From an uncultured Lachnospiraceae bacterium (GTDB taxonomy: Bacteria > Bacillota > Clostridia > Lachnospirales > Lachnospiraceae), in NCBI GenBank assembly GCA_910584695.1, contig CAJUBR010000005.1:10338-74337 (forward strand): a stretch of 64,000 bases of DNA. The letters run 5' to 3'. Position 1 is the stretch's first letter. Every line of letters starts with the position of its first letter. Below, in pieces: positions 1 through 8,929 of this stretch. The translations under genes were made by a program, and so were the position numbers. Under the pieces are notes generated by a model. That model worked only from the letters and a program-made list of their open reading frames with translations. It was not told the origin of the DNA and ran no database searches.

Positions 1-755
1 TTCAGGATATTGGGTTTTTAAAAAGTTTTTTAAAGGAATATGCAAAAGAGGAATCCTTTGGAGGTTTAAAAAAGCAGGCTGCGGTTCTGGATTATGCAGA
101 CAGTCATTTTTCAAACGGCGTGAATCAAAAAGATACATCTGTTTTAAAGTGTGAATTGGAATACATATTGCAAGGAAAAAGCAGTGATTATGATAATCTT
201 CAGGGTGTGATCAATGAGATGATATGGCTGCGTATGCCGGTAAATTATGTGTATCTGCTGTCGGATACGGAAAAGAAAAGTGAGGCATTGACACTGGCAG
301 CAGCAATCTGTGCAGCTACAGGAACGGAAGCATTGATTGAAGTTGTAAAATATCTGCTGTTAGGCTGTTGGGCGTATGGGGAAACTCTTTGTGAAATGAA
401 TACACTACTGGAAGGAGGCAAGATTGCTCTTATAAAAAATAAGGAAAACTGGAATACGGATTTAAAAAATCTTGGTATGGGAAAAACAGCACAAAAGGTA
501 GAGGGCGGATTAAGTTATTCGGATTATCTAATGATACTGCTTGCCGAGAAAAGAGGAAAAAAATTGGATATCTGTTATGCGAGAATGCTTGATGTAATGG
601 AATTGAATTTAAGACAAAATGATCCGGATTTTTGCTTTGCAAATTGTGCAGGGGCATTGACCATGCAAGGAAAAATCAATATAAATCCGTTGTTTATAAA
701 AGGAAAAGAGCGGACTTTTTATGGAGTCTGCTTTGAGGAAGAAATAACTTACTGA
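1..755 (+). CDS. DUF5702-type protein, C-terminal part (gene enters from the left edge)
   Basis: The reading frame is open from base 3 to the TGA at 753-755. The GTG at 120 is internal, because the frame upstream of it (residues QDIGFLKSFLKEYAKEESFG) is also open and protein-like, so this is the last ~250 residues of a longer gene. The pattern ELEYILQGKSSDYDNL, then YLLSDTEKK, then a late DYLMILL segment resembles the C-terminus of DUF5702 proteins. Clostridial DUF5702 proteins sit in Tad/Flp-like pilus loci and often carry an N-terminal membrane segment. The TadE-like genes that follow fit that context. The exact role in assembly is unknown. Family recognised from memory, not by search. Confidence 0.75.
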   Translation, partial: QDIGFLKSFLKEYAKEESFGGLKKQAAVLDYADSHFSNGVNQKDTSVLKCELEYILQGKSSDYDNLQGVINEMIWLRMPVNYVYLLSDTEKKSEALTLAAAICAATGTEALIEVVKYLLLGCWAYGETLCEMNTLLEGGKIALIKNKENWNTDLKNLGMGKTAQKVEGGLSYSDYLMILLAEKRGKKLDICYARMLDVMELNLRQNDPDFCFANCAGALTMQGKININPLFIKGKERTFYGVCFEEEITY

Positions 756-908
756 TTTTGGCTGTTGCATTTTTTTATAAGCTCTTATGCGGAACAAGCC
801 ATGATAAAACCAAAGAATAAAACAATCTCCAAGTATGAACAAGATGTTTCGTGTAAGGGTTTTTAAAAGGATGTAATAGGAGTGTATCGACTAGAAGGGA
901 GCAGGCAG

Positions 909-1664
909 ATGGAAAAAAGAAATAAAGGATATATTACCGTGGAGGCTTGCCTTGTGGTGCCGCTTTTTTTATTCTTCATGCTTTTTGTTTCCGGAATTTT
1001 TATGCTGCTGATGGCGGAAGCACATATTCACCAGAGCCTGGCAGAGGCGGCAGATTATACGGCACAGTATACGTATCTGGAAAAAAAGCTTTTAAATAAT
1101 GAAAATAAAATAATAGAAAATACTGGAAACTGTCTGATGTTGGCAGAGCGGTTCAAGGTCTGTCTGGGAGATGACTTTTATGTGGAAAAGGCAGTTGCAA
1201 ACGGTGTGAACGGGATTGTATTGACGATATCACAGGATAAAGAAAATAAGAAAGTATTGATTGCCAAAGCAAGGTATCCGGTAAGAATAAAACTTCCGGT
1301 TTTAGGGGAATTTAGAATTTTTCTTTCCAATGAGATTAAGCAGAAGGCATTTGTAGGTTACAGCAGGGAGGAAAAGAGCGAGTACTATGTTTATGTAACA
1401 CCAAACCAATCGGTTTATCACACGAAAAGAAGCTGTACCCATTTATCTCTTAGGATACAAAAAAGGGATAGCAGGCAGAAGGGAAAATATGCACCCTGTG
1501 GGTTTTGTGGAAAATCTCAGAATGATAAGGGAAATATATACATTTCTCAAACAGGAAATGTATATCATTACCGGGCAGGGTGCAGCGGATTGAAACGGAC
1601 TGTCAGGCGGGTAAAGATAAAAGAAGCTGTTGGTCTTGGTTCGTGCTCCAGATGTGGAAAGTAA
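909..1664 (+). CDS. TadE-like pseudopilin with tandem CxxC modules
   Basis: 251 residues from the ATG at 909, which has an AGAAGGGAG ribosome site 7-8 bases upstream; the in-frame start at 882 has none. The N-terminus is pseudopilin-like: a short basic stretch, GYITVEACLVVP, then one hydrophobic helix (about residues 12-35). Glu at the start of the helix is typical of TadE/TadF minor pseudopilins. The odd part is the C-terminal third. Two successive modules share the pattern VYH-x4-C-x2-L and end in CGFC and CSRC respectively, as in small metal-binding tails found on some secreted Firmicute proteins. A Zn site is inference. The gene lies between the DUF5702 gene and a second TadE-like gene and probably belongs to the same operon. 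Confidence 0.72.
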   Translation: MEKRNKGYITVEACLVVPLFLFFMLFVSGIFMLLMAEAHIHQSLAEAADYTAQYTYLEKKLLNNENKIIENTGNCLMLAERFKVCLGDDFYVEKAVANGVNGIVLTISQDKENKKVLIAKARYPVRIKLPVLGEFRIFLSNEIKQKAFVGYSREEKSEYYVYVTPNQSVYHTKRSCTHLSLRIQKRDSRQKGKYAPCGFCGKSQNDKGNIYISQTGNVYHYRAGCSGLKRTVRRVKIKEAVGLGSCSRCGK

Positions 1665-1715
1665 AAAGTTTTTGACGGAAAAAGGAAAATTTGCATGAAG
1701 GAAAGAAGGGGTAAA

Positions 1716-2057
1716 ATGAAAAAGAGCAATAAAGGTAGTGCCGTGATAGAAATTACTTTACTGATGCCGATTCTTTTGGGCTGCATTTACTTTTATATTA
1801 TGCTGTTCTTATTTTTGATAGATTCCGGAAACAGGATGGAAAAAATTGCAGAGTTTATGTACGTAACACAGGATATGGAGAATAAAGGTCTGAAAACCTT
1901 AAATGAGGATATTCATGTCCGGACGGAAGGGAAAGTGAAAATTTTTTGGATAGAAGAAAAAGGGAAATTATTTGATATCCAAATGGAGATGCGGAAAGGA
2001 AAGGATAATGCGGTAGAGAATATAAGGAGGTGGCAGCTTGTCACAAGTCTATTTTAA
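1716..2057 (+). CDS. Small TadE-like pseudopilin
   Basis: 113 residues from the ATG at 1716, preceded by AGAAGGGG and a 4-base spacer; the upstream ATG at 1695 is less well placed. The N-terminus KKSNKGSAVIEITLLMPILL has the basic tip, Gly and Glu at the start of the hydrophobic helix that mark Tad minor pseudopilins. One membrane helix covers about residues 10-32, followed by a ~75-residue extracytoplasmic domain without recognisable motifs. The 3' end overlaps the next gene by 20 bases and contains that gene's ribosome binding site, indicating translational coupling. Likely role: minor component of a Tad/Flp-like fibre. Confidence 0.7.
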   Translation: MKKSNKGSAVIEITLLMPILLGCIYFYIMLFLFLIDSGNRMEKIAEFMYVTQDMENKGLKTLNEDIHVRTEGKVKIFWIEEKGKLFDIQMEMRKGKDNAVENIRRWQLVTSLF

Positions 2058-3486
2058 AAAAGAGGGTATGACCAATTATATGGTAGTTCCCTTTGAAGGT
2101 GAATTGACGGAGGACTATCAAAATTGTCTGTTTCAATATCACCGGGTTCCCTATTTTTTACAGTATGAAGTAAGGCAGATCAACGGAAAGCAATCTTTAT
2201 ATTATAAATTAGAGTATCGCACAACATTAAGATCCGTTTTGGGGCATTTGCAGCTTACCTATTCCCGTCTTAAAAATATGATTGCATGTATGACTAGTGC
2301 AATGGAAATAACGGAAGAATATTTATTAGAACAGGACGGAATCGTGTGGAAAGCAGATAGAATCTTTATAGAGGCAGATACAGGAAATCTTCAGTTTTGC
2401 TATGATCCGGTAAATGGGGAAGAGAGTGGTCTAAAGAAGCTGCTTACGGAAATCATACAGTTCGTAAATAGGCAGGATGAAAAAAGTATTCTATTTATTT
2501 TAAAATTTTATAATATCTTAACGGAACCGGAATGTAATTTGGAAGACCTAAAAGCTTATGTTAAGGATGCAATGCAGGATCCTTTTTTTCCGAAAAACGG
2601 GGATTTTCCATATTGGGAAAAGAGTAATGATTTTTTGGAGCAGCGGGATGAAAAACAATGCAGGTCAAAAGACAGCACTCCGTTATGGCAAAACAGTCTG
2701 ATGAAAGAAGGGCGGAATGAGGAGAGCGAAGGAGAGAAAGAGCAAAAGACTCTGGCTGAACGTATAGTGCAGGTATTATTGATCGTGACAGGGAGTATCA
2801 ATATTTTGTTAATAGGATGTTTGCTGTTTAATATTCTTACTTATGATTATATACGGTATTTGTTTATCAGCATGGGGGCGTTAATTGTTTTTACAATTAT
2901 TTATATGAATGTGTCAAAAGAGGAGACTCCGGACGAAATGATGCAGGCATTTTTTGAAGGAAATAAAGAAGACTTTACGGATGAAAAGAACGGCATAAAT
3001 AACAGAATAGAAGATACAAATGCGGAAAAACCAGAAGACAGACAGGAATACAGGGGATTAGATCAAACCCAGTGGAGAAACAGTGAAGATACCCTGATAT
3101 GCGGGGAAACCAGTGTGTTAATAAATGCAGATATGTTTCCTAAAGAAAACAAGACAGCAATTGTTAAGGAGGAGGATAATCAATGCTTATATTTGGAATC
3201 CATTGAAAAAGGAAAGTATGATCCGATTTGCATAAAGAAGCAAAGTATAATATTAGGGACTATGGCAGAGGGCTGTAATTATATATTAATGGAAAGAGGA
3301 ATCAGCCGTATGCATGCAAAGCTGATGGAAAGGGAAGATGGTCTTTATTTGCTGGACCTAAATTCCACAAACGGGACTTATCTTAACGGAGAAATGATAG
3401 AAAGCGGACAGGAATATAAATTGGAAGAAGGAGATTTGGTTGCCTTTGCATTAAGTGAATTTTATGTTGCGGGAAAGAAAAATTAG
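2038..3486 (+). CDS. DUF6382-like membrane protein with C-terminal FHA domain
   Basis: 482 residues from a TTG at 2038; the strong site AAGGAGGTG lies 7 bases upstream inside the preceding gene. The N-terminal ~190 residues match the general look of DUF6382 (soluble, with YYKLEYRTTLRSVLGHL). After an acidic linker come two hydrophobic helices (about residues 255-275 and 283-303), a second acidic linker, and a C-terminal forkhead-associated domain (about residues 395-478). The FHA core residues GISRMHA and LDLNSTNGTYLNG are intact, so phosphothreonine binding is likely. In Clostridia, DUF6382-FHA proteins close Tad pilus operons and may link the machine to Ser/Thr kinase signalling; that link is inference. 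Confidence 0.75.
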   Translation: MSQVYFKKEGMTNYMVVPFEGELTEDYQNCLFQYHRVPYFLQYEVRQINGKQSLYYKLEYRTTLRSVLGHLQLTYSRLKNMIACMTSAMEITEEYLLEQDGIVWKADRIFIEADTGNLQFCYDPVNGEESGLKKLLTEIIQFVNRQDEKSILFILKFYNILTEPECNLEDLKAYVKDAMQDPFFPKNGDFPYWEKSNDFLEQRDEKQCRSKDSTPLWQNSLMKEGRNEESEGEKEQKTLAERIVQVLLIVTGSINILLIGCLLFNILTYDYIRYLFISMGALIVFTIIYMNVSKEETPDEMMQAFFEGNKEDFTDEKNGINNRIEDTNAEKPEDRQEYRGLDQTQWRNSEDTLICGETSVLINADMFPKENKTAIVKEEDNQCLYLESIEKGKYDPICIKKQSIILGTMAEGCNYILMERGISRMHAKLMEREDGLYLLDLNSTNGTYLNGEMIESGQEYKLEEGDLVAFALSEFYVAGKKN

Positions 3487-3597
3487 ATTAGCAGGAATCA
3501 TGAGAATATGTCCTATTTTGGAAAATGGCACGAAGAGGATTGTTTACCCGCATAAGGTTAAATTATTGCTTTATGTGCTGTTTTTTCGTATTTTAAG

Positions 3598-3626
3598 TTG
3601 TAAAATCATACCGTTTCAGCTATACT
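3598..3626 (+). promoter_or_regulatory. Candidate sigma-A promoter for the SCP2/dnaX operon
   Basis: TTGTAA at 3598-3603 and TATACT at 3621-3626 are separated by exactly 17 bases. It lies in the 208-base gap between the FHA gene and the flavodoxin-SCP2 gene. Four and five of six consensus positions match. Confidence 0.45.
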
Positions 3627-3694
3627 TATACAGGGATACAGTCTTATTTGTAATGAGGCTGCGAATATTAATTAACTAGCCGTGGGGTTAGGAG

Positions 3695-4825
3695 GTGAAT
3701 CTTACGAAGATTAACATTTATTATGGAGGAAGGGGTTTGATAGAGGACCCAACAATTTATGTACTGAACAAGATGACGGATGTTTTGAAGGAACTTCGGG
3801 TAGAAGTTAACCGCTATAACATATTTGAAGATAAAAATGCAATCGCAACCTTACCGTCTACTTTAAAAGGAGCAGATGGGGTGATTCTTGCTTCAACGGT
3901 GGAATGGTTTGGTATTGGAGGATATATGCAGCAGTTTCTGGATATGTGCTGGTTATATGCAGACAAACAGGAACTGAGTCAGATGTATATGCTGCCGGTT
4001 GTAATGGCAACAACTTATGGAGAAAGAGATGCAGAAGTCAGCCTGGTAAAAGCATGGGAAACATTGGGAGGAATTCCTATTCCCGGTTTGGTTGCCTATG
4101 TGGAGAATCCGGAAGAATTCGAACAGAATGAAATATACAGAAGTATGATCGAGAAGAAAACCGAGACGTTGTATCGTTCTATTCATCAAAAGACCCAGAG
4201 CCTTCCAACGAGTAATCTGGCAGTCAAAGCCAGTTTGTTAAAGACAAAAACTATTGAGTTGACACCACAGGAAAGTGAACAGCTTTCCAAATTTGTGAGT
4301 GATGAGACTTATATGAAACAACAAAAAGAAGATATTGAAGAATTATCGGCAATATTTAAAAAGATGTTGAATCAGGAAGGATCAGAAGAAAGCGGGACGG
4401 TTCAGGAGAGCCAGGGTGGCAATGCAGCGGTAACGGCAGACTCCCAGACGGCAGAATATGTGGATCCGGTAAGAGAGAGGACTGTCAGACAGGAAACTCC
4501 GGTAAATGAGGATACGGATGAAATAATATCTGCATTGATTAAGAATTACAAACCGGAAGCAGAATTTATAGCATCCTATGCCATTATTATTTCCGATCGG
4601 GATCAGATACTGCATATAGAGGCGACACCGGATCATATCAATTGTTTCTATGCAGCAACTAACGAGGCGGATGTAATACTCCGGACAACATACAAAATTC
4701 TTAGTGCCATTCTGGAAGGGAAAACTACTTTTCAAAAGGGATTTATGGCAGGGGAGATATCAGCAAAGGGTAATTTTAAGACATTAAGAATGTTAGATAC
4801 TATTTTTCGTTTTAGCAAAGTTTGA
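3695..4825 (+). CDS. Flavodoxin-fold protein with C-terminal SCP2-like domain
   Basis: About 370-376 residues. The N-terminal half has a flavodoxin-like layout: KINIYYGGRG opening strand, GADGVILASTVEW in the middle, and MLPVVMATTYGER. The C-terminal ~100 residues look like a sterol carrier protein 2 (SCP2) lipid-binding domain, joined by an acidic, low-complexity linker near residues 225-275. Conserved clostridial neighbours of dnaX have this composition; the substrate is unknown. The start is odd. The best site, AGGAGGTG (3690-3697), overlaps the only in-frame GTG (3695). The codons at proper spacing are CTT, ACG, AAG and ATT (3701-3712), so either the GTG or an unusual ATT at 3710 may be used. 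Confidence 0.68.
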   Translation: MNLTKINIYYGGRGLIEDPTIYVLNKMTDVLKELRVEVNRYNIFEDKNAIATLPSTLKGADGVILASTVEWFGIGGYMQQFLDMCWLYADKQELSQMYMLPVVMATTYGERDAEVSLVKAWETLGGIPIPGLVAYVENPEEFEQNEIYRSMIEKKTETLYRSIHQKTQSLPTSNLAVKASLLKTKTIELTPQESEQLSKFVSDETYMKQQKEDIEELSAIFKKMLNQEGSEESGTVQESQGGNAAVTADSQTAEYVDPVRERTVRQETPVNEDTDEIISALIKNYKPEAEFIASYAIIISDRDQILHIEATPDHINCFYAATNEADVILRTTYKILSAILEGKTTFQKGFMAGEISAKGNFKTLRMLDTIFRFSKV

Positions 4826-4846
4826 AGCAGTTAGGATGTGAATATT

Positions 4847-6481
4847 ATGTCATATATGGCTCTGTACCGTAAATGGAGACCAGACGAATTTGAAGAAGTA
4901 AAGGGACAGGAGCACGTTGTTACAACTTTGAAAAACCAGATTATCCATGATAGAGTGGGGCATGCTTATCTGTTTTGCGGAACAAGGGGAACCGGCAAAA
5001 CGACAGTGGCAAAGCTGTTTGCGAAAGCCGTAAATTGTGAACATCCTTTAGAAGACGGAAGTCCATGTAACGAATGTGCGGTCTGTAAGGCAATTAGTGC
5101 AGGAAGCTCATTAAATGTAATAGAGATAGATGCGGCATCCAATAATGGTGTAGATAATATCCGTGATATTCGTGAAGAAGTACAGTATTCGCCAACAGAA
5201 GGAAAGTATAAAGTATATATTATTGATGAGGTGCACATGCTTTCCATAGGAGCGTTTAATGCACTGCTTAAGACATTGGAGGAGCCTCCGTCTTATGTTA
5301 TATTTATTTTAGCGACGACAGAAGCTCACAAGATTCCAATTACTATTTTATCAAGATGTCAGCGGTATGATTTTAGAAGGATTAGTGTCGAGATAATTTA
5401 TGAACGTTTATCTGAACTGTTGGAGAGAGAGGGCGTGGAGGCTGAGGAAAAAGCGGTCCGATATGTTGCAAAGGCGGCAGATGGCTCTATGCGTGATGCA
5501 CTAAGCCTTTTGGATCAGTGTATTGCATTTTATCTGGGGCAGAAGCTTACCTATGAAAAAGTATTAGAGGTATTAGGAGCTGTTGATGTAGAGGTTTTTA
5601 ACGAGTTGATGCGGCATGTAGCAGCAAATGAAACAATGGAAGCACTTAAGGTAGTAGATGAAATTGTGTGGCAGGGGAGGGAACTGGCTCAGTTTGTAAC
5701 GGATTTCACATGGTATATGCGGAATTTGCTATTGCTTAAATCGTCTGACAGTGTAAATGACCAGCTCGATATTTCGGCGGAAAATCTGGAAAGTATGAGA
5801 CAGGTAGCTGGGATTGTTGGGATGAATTCGCTGATGAGGTATGTCCGGATTTTTTCGGAGATGTCGAATCAAATCCGTTATGCAACCCAGAAGCGTGTTA
5901 CGTTGGAGCTGGCAATTATTAAGCTTACTACTCCACAGATGGAAAGCAATATGGATTCCGTTTTAGAACGAATCCGTATGCTGGAAAAGAAAGTAGAGGA
6001 AGGATTCGTTAATATTACCGAAGAACAGTTAGCAGTTATCAGTGGCGGGCAGAAAGATCAAGGTGTTCCGGATAAGGAAGAATCGGAAATTGATAGAGAA
6101 GAGGTTTTGCAAAGGGAATTAGAACCCGCTGAATGTGAAGACATGAAAATGATTATGGAAAGCATTGACCGGATGAGGCAGAAAACGGAGCTCCGAAATA
6201 AAATTGGTGCTGGAACAATGAGTCTGTTAGGGGAAGCAAGTATCAATGTTGGTCATGACCACAAATCCATTGTTCTTTCCTTTGAGGGAACGGAAAAGGG
6301 AAAAATGGCATACACCCAGTTTTCCAAGATAGAGCACCGACAGGTTTTGCAGGATATGATAGGAGAGCTAACCGGTAAAAGAGTAGATATTACCTGTCAA
6401 ATGAAAGAATCATTAGTGGAGACTGACATATCAAATATTAATCTGTCTAAGGTCAATTTTGATATCGTAATTACACAATAG
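4847..6481 (+). CDS. dnaX: DNA polymerase III subunit gamma/tau
   Basis: 544 residues. This is the clamp-loader ATPase that opens the beta clamp and couples the replicative polymerases. Visible features are Walker A GTRGTGKT (about residues 45-52), the four Zn-binding cysteines at about 64, 74, 77 and 80, a Walker B/DExx stretch YIIDEVHML, and the sensor LSRCQRYDFRR. Domain III and a short C-terminal region follow. The start is ATG 4847, six bases from AGGATGTG; the upstream GTG (4838) lies inside that site. The order dnaX-ebfC-recR downstream is a conserved bacterial arrangement. No clear slippery sequence for a shorter gamma form was seen. Confidence 0.96.
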   Translation: MSYMALYRKWRPDEFEEVKGQEHVVTTLKNQIIHDRVGHAYLFCGTRGTGKTTVAKLFAKAVNCEHPLEDGSPCNECAVCKAISAGSSLNVIEIDAASNNGVDNIRDIREEVQYSPTEGKYKVYIIDEVHMLSIGAFNALLKTLEEPPSYVIFILATTEAHKIPITILSRCQRYDFRRISVEIIYERLSELLEREGVEAEEKAVRYVAKAADGSMRDALSLLDQCIAFYLGQKLTYEKVLEVLGAVDVEVFNELMRHVAANETMEALKVVDEIVWQGRELAQFVTDFTWYMRNLLLLKSSDSVNDQLDISAENLESMRQVAGIVGMNSLMRYVRIFSEMSNQIRYATQKRVTLELAIIKLTTPQMESNMDSVLERIRMLEKKVEEGFVNITEEQLAVISGGQKDQGVPDKEESEIDREEVLQRELEPAECEDMKMIMESIDRMRQKTELRNKIGAGTMSLLGEASINVGHDHKSIVLSFEGTEKGKMAYTQFSKIEHRQVLQDMIGELTGKRVDITCQMKESLVETDISNINLSKVNFDIVITQ

Positions 6482-6564
6482 TACAATGAATAATATATAA
6501 ATGGAAGGATACATTGATTATCAGACAGCATAACAATGCATACAAAATTTAGGAGGATATAAAT

Positions 6565-6915
6565 ATGGCAAAAAGAGGTGGATTTCCAGGAGGAATGCCT
6601 GGTAATATGAACAATTTAATGAAACAGGCTCAGAAAATGCAAAAGCAGATGGAAGAACAGGCAAAGGAATTGGAAGAGCAAAGCTATGAGGCATCAGCAG
6701 GTGGTGGTGTTGTAAAAGTAACGATTTCCGGTAAAAAGGAAGTTACGGAGGTTCACATTGAACCTGAAGTAGTGGATCCGGAGGACATTGAAATGTTAGA
6801 AGATTTAATTATAGCAGCAACTAATGAGGCACTCCGCATGCAGGAAGAGGATCAGAATGCCAAAATGTCAAAGATTACCGGGAATATGGGCGGACTCGGA
6901 GGCTTTCCGTTTTAA
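6565..6915 (+). CDS. ebfC: YbaB/EbfC family nucleoid-associated protein
   Basis: 116 residues, start ATG 6565 after an AGGAGG site. A Gly/Met-rich N-terminus is followed by a helix rich in [13 protein letters not shown] and the conserved strand block [20 protein letters not shown], ending in a Gly-rich tail. The family forms DNA-binding dimers and is nearly always placed between dnaX and recR, as here. The stop codon overlaps the recR start (TAATG), which indicates translational coupling. Confidence 0.95.
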   Translation: MAKRGGFPGGMPGNMNNLMKQAQKMQKQMEEQAKELEEQSYEASAGGGVVKVTISGKKEVTEVHIEPEVVDPEDIEMLEDLIIAATNEALRMQEEDQNAKMSKITGNMGGLGGFPF

Positions 6916-7511
6916 TGGATCTTTATAGTGAGCAGGTAAATCTCTTGGTGGAGGAATTAGGCAGGCTGCCGGGAATAGGTCATAAATCAGCCCAGAGACT
7001 GGCATATCATATTATTAATATGCCGCTTGACCAGGTGAAGTCATTGTCGGATTCTATTATTACAGCCAGACAGAATGTACGATATTGTAAGGAATGTTAC
7101 ACGTTAACGGATAAAGAGATTTGTCCGATCTGTGCTTCTCACAACAGGGATAAAAAGACGATTATGGTAGTTGAGTCTCCAAGAGATTTGGCAGCATATG
7201 AGCGTACCGGAAAATATAACGGTGTGTATCATGTTTTACATGGTGCTATTTCCCCCAAGCTCGGGATTGGTCAGGATGACATTAAGTTAAAGGAATTGAT
7301 TGTCCGGCTCCGTGAAGATGTGGAGGAATTGATTATTGCTACAAATTCCGGGGTAGAAGGTGAGATTACGGCAATGTATATCAGCAAACTTGTAAAGCCT
7401 ACAGGAATCAAGGTATCAAGAATCGCTTCGGGAATACCGGTAGGCGGAGATTTGGAATGTATCGATGAGGTTACTCTTCTTCGGGCTTTAGAGGGAAGGG
7501 TATGCTTATAG
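6915..7511 (+). CDS. recR: Recombination mediator RecR
   Basis: 198 residues, the usual family length. RecR acts with RecO (and RecF) to load RecA on gapped DNA. The helix-hairpin-helix [17 protein letters not shown] lies near residues 12-30. A four-Cys zinc finger follows (CKEC then CPIC, about residues 57-71). The Toprim domain includes [13 protein letters not shown] and the C-terminal [16 protein letters not shown]. The start overlaps the ebfC stop by one base. Confidence 0.96.
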   Translation: MDLYSEQVNLLVEELGRLPGIGHKSAQRLAYHIINMPLDQVKSLSDSIITARQNVRYCKECYTLTDKEICPICASHNRDKKTIMVVESPRDLAAYERTGKYNGVYHVLHGAISPKLGIGQDDIKLKELIVRLREDVEELIIATNSGVEGEITAMYISKLVKPTGIKVSRIASGIPVGGDLECIDEVTLLRALEGRVCL

Positions 7512-7548
7512 AAAGTTACATAAATGAAGAAAGGAAGGGATGACATAC

Positions 7549-8625
7549 ATGAAAAGGATAGGTATGTTAACAAGCGGTGGCGATTGTCAGGCATTAAATG
7601 CTACAATGAGAGGGGTTGTAAAAGGGCTCTGCAATATGTATAACGATGTTGAGATATATGGATTTCTCGAAGGTTATAAGGGCTTAATCCGTAATAACTA
7701 CAAGCTTTTAAAAGCTGAGGATTTTTCTGGAATTTTAACAAAGGGGGGTACGATTTTAGGAAGCTCCCGCCAGCCATTTAAATTAATGGATCAACCGACA
7801 GAGGATGGAATTGATAAAGTAAAGGCTATGAAGGAAACCTATAAAAAGTTAAAACTTGATTGTCTTGTAGTCTTAGGTGGAAATGGTTCCCAAAAGACGG
7901 CAAATCTGTTAAGTGGAGAGGGGCTGAATGTAATCGGTCTGCCAAAGACAATCGATAATGATCTATGGGGAACCGATATGACATTTGGTTTCCAGTCTGC
8001 AGTCGATATTGCCACAGCTGCAATTGATTGTATTCATACGACCGCAGCTTCCCATAACCGTGTATTTGTAGTTGAGATTATGGGGCATAAGGTAGGTCAT
8101 ATTACATTACATGCCGGCATTGCAGGCGGTGCAGATATTATTCTGTTGCCAGAGATTCCGTATGATATTAAAAGTGTCTGCAAAGCACTTGAAAAGAGAA
8201 GTAAGCAGGGAAAAGGATTTTCCATTATTGCTGTAGCGGAGGGTGCTATTTCGAAGGAAGACGCAGCACTTCCGAAGAAGAAAAGAAAAGAAAAGATCGC
8301 AAACCGGAAATATCCTTCCGTAGCTTATGAAATTGCAGATCAGATTAAAGATTCCTGTGGGTGTGAAGTAAGAATTGCTGTTCCGGGGCATACGCAAAGA
8401 GGCGGCGGTCCGGATGCCTTTGACCGGGTATTATCTTCGAGATTTGGAGCTTATGCAGCACAGCTTATTAAGGATGAAAAGTATGGACGCCTTGTTGTAT
8501 TAAAGGATAATGATGTAACAGACATTGCGTTATCCGATTCGGCAGGAAAGTTAAAATATGTTTCTCCAGATGACAGCATCGTGCAAAATGCGAGAATGCT
8601 GGGAATTTCTTTTGGGGATGAATGA
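7549..8625 (+). CDS. pfkA: 6-phosphofructokinase
   Basis: 358 residues from ATG 7549, nine bases after AAGGAAGGG; the ATG at 7540 abuts that site. The enzyme phosphorylates fructose 6-phosphate in glycolysis. The GGDC loop is at residues 10-13, the catalytic TIDND with Asp136, and MGHKVG and PGHTQRGGGPDAFDR are present. Two positions bear on the phosphoryl donor. Lys133 (in PKTIDND) is the residue common in long-chain and PPi-type enzymes. The motif GGNGS has Asn112 where E. coli PfkA has the Mg-binding Asp103, while the next residue is Gly, as in ATP enzymes. The donor is therefore uncertain (ATP more likely). It follows recR by 37 bases. Confidence 0.9.
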   Translation: MKRIGMLTSGGDCQALNATMRGVVKGLCNMYNDVEIYGFLEGYKGLIRNNYKLLKAEDFSGILTKGGTILGSSRQPFKLMDQPTEDGIDKVKAMKETYKKLKLDCLVVLGGNGSQKTANLLSGEGLNVIGLPKTIDNDLWGTDMTFGFQSAVDIATAAIDCIHTTAASHNRVFVVEIMGHKVGHITLHAGIAGGADIILLPEIPYDIKSVCKALEKRSKQGKGFSIIAVAEGAISKEDAALPKKKRKEKIANRKYPSVAYEIADQIKDSCGCEVRIAVPGHTQRGGGPDAFDRVLSSRFGAYAAQLIKDEKYGRLVVLKDNDVTDIALSDSAGKLKYVSPDDSIVQNARMLGISFGDE

Positions 8626-8632
8626 GGTCAAT

Positions 8633-8863
8633 TCTGACTTGTAGAGACTATGTGTTCTAGATTTTTTGGATTGTGATCCGGTGGGCTGGATTCAGGGTGT
8701 CTACACTTTTATCTTAAACAAAAGCGAATAAACATAATGACAGCCCGCCGGACCACAACCATTTACGTTTTCATTAAAAATCACATAGACACCCCAAACT
8801 CAAGTTTCAAATCCTAAATCAGAACCGGAGAAACTAAAACGCAATACACCTTTACAAATCAGA
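8633..8863. repeat. Long imperfect palindrome (~230 bp), MITE-like or structured RNA
   Basis: The 304-base gap between pfk and the next gene contains nested inverted segments. TCTGACTTGTA (8633-8643) pairs with TACAAATCAGA (8853-8863), CTATGTG (8648-8654) with CACATAG (8782-8788), and the 18-base arm 8671-8688 with 8741-8758 (two wobble-type differences). GGGTGTCTA at 8695-8703 also has a complement at 8786-8794, giving an alternative fold. There is no coding frame. It could be a small non-autonomous mobile element or a long transcript-end structure. Just downstream, TATAAT at 8895-8900 may be the -10 of the following gene. Confidence 0.5.
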
Positions 8864-8929
8864 GTTTCATCACAAAATTTTCTTTGCAGCATAATATAAT
8901 AATATGATGTGTCTGTAAGGAGATTGTTT

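Noticed and set aside
3455..3679. 74-codon frame overlapping the FHA gene end
   Set aside because: No ribosome site, hydrophobic noise composition, and it covers the candidate promoter at 3598-3626.
4847..6481. Programmed frameshift site in dnaX giving a short gamma subunit
   Set aside because: No clear A-rich slippery heptamer with a downstream stem was found in the expected part of the gene.
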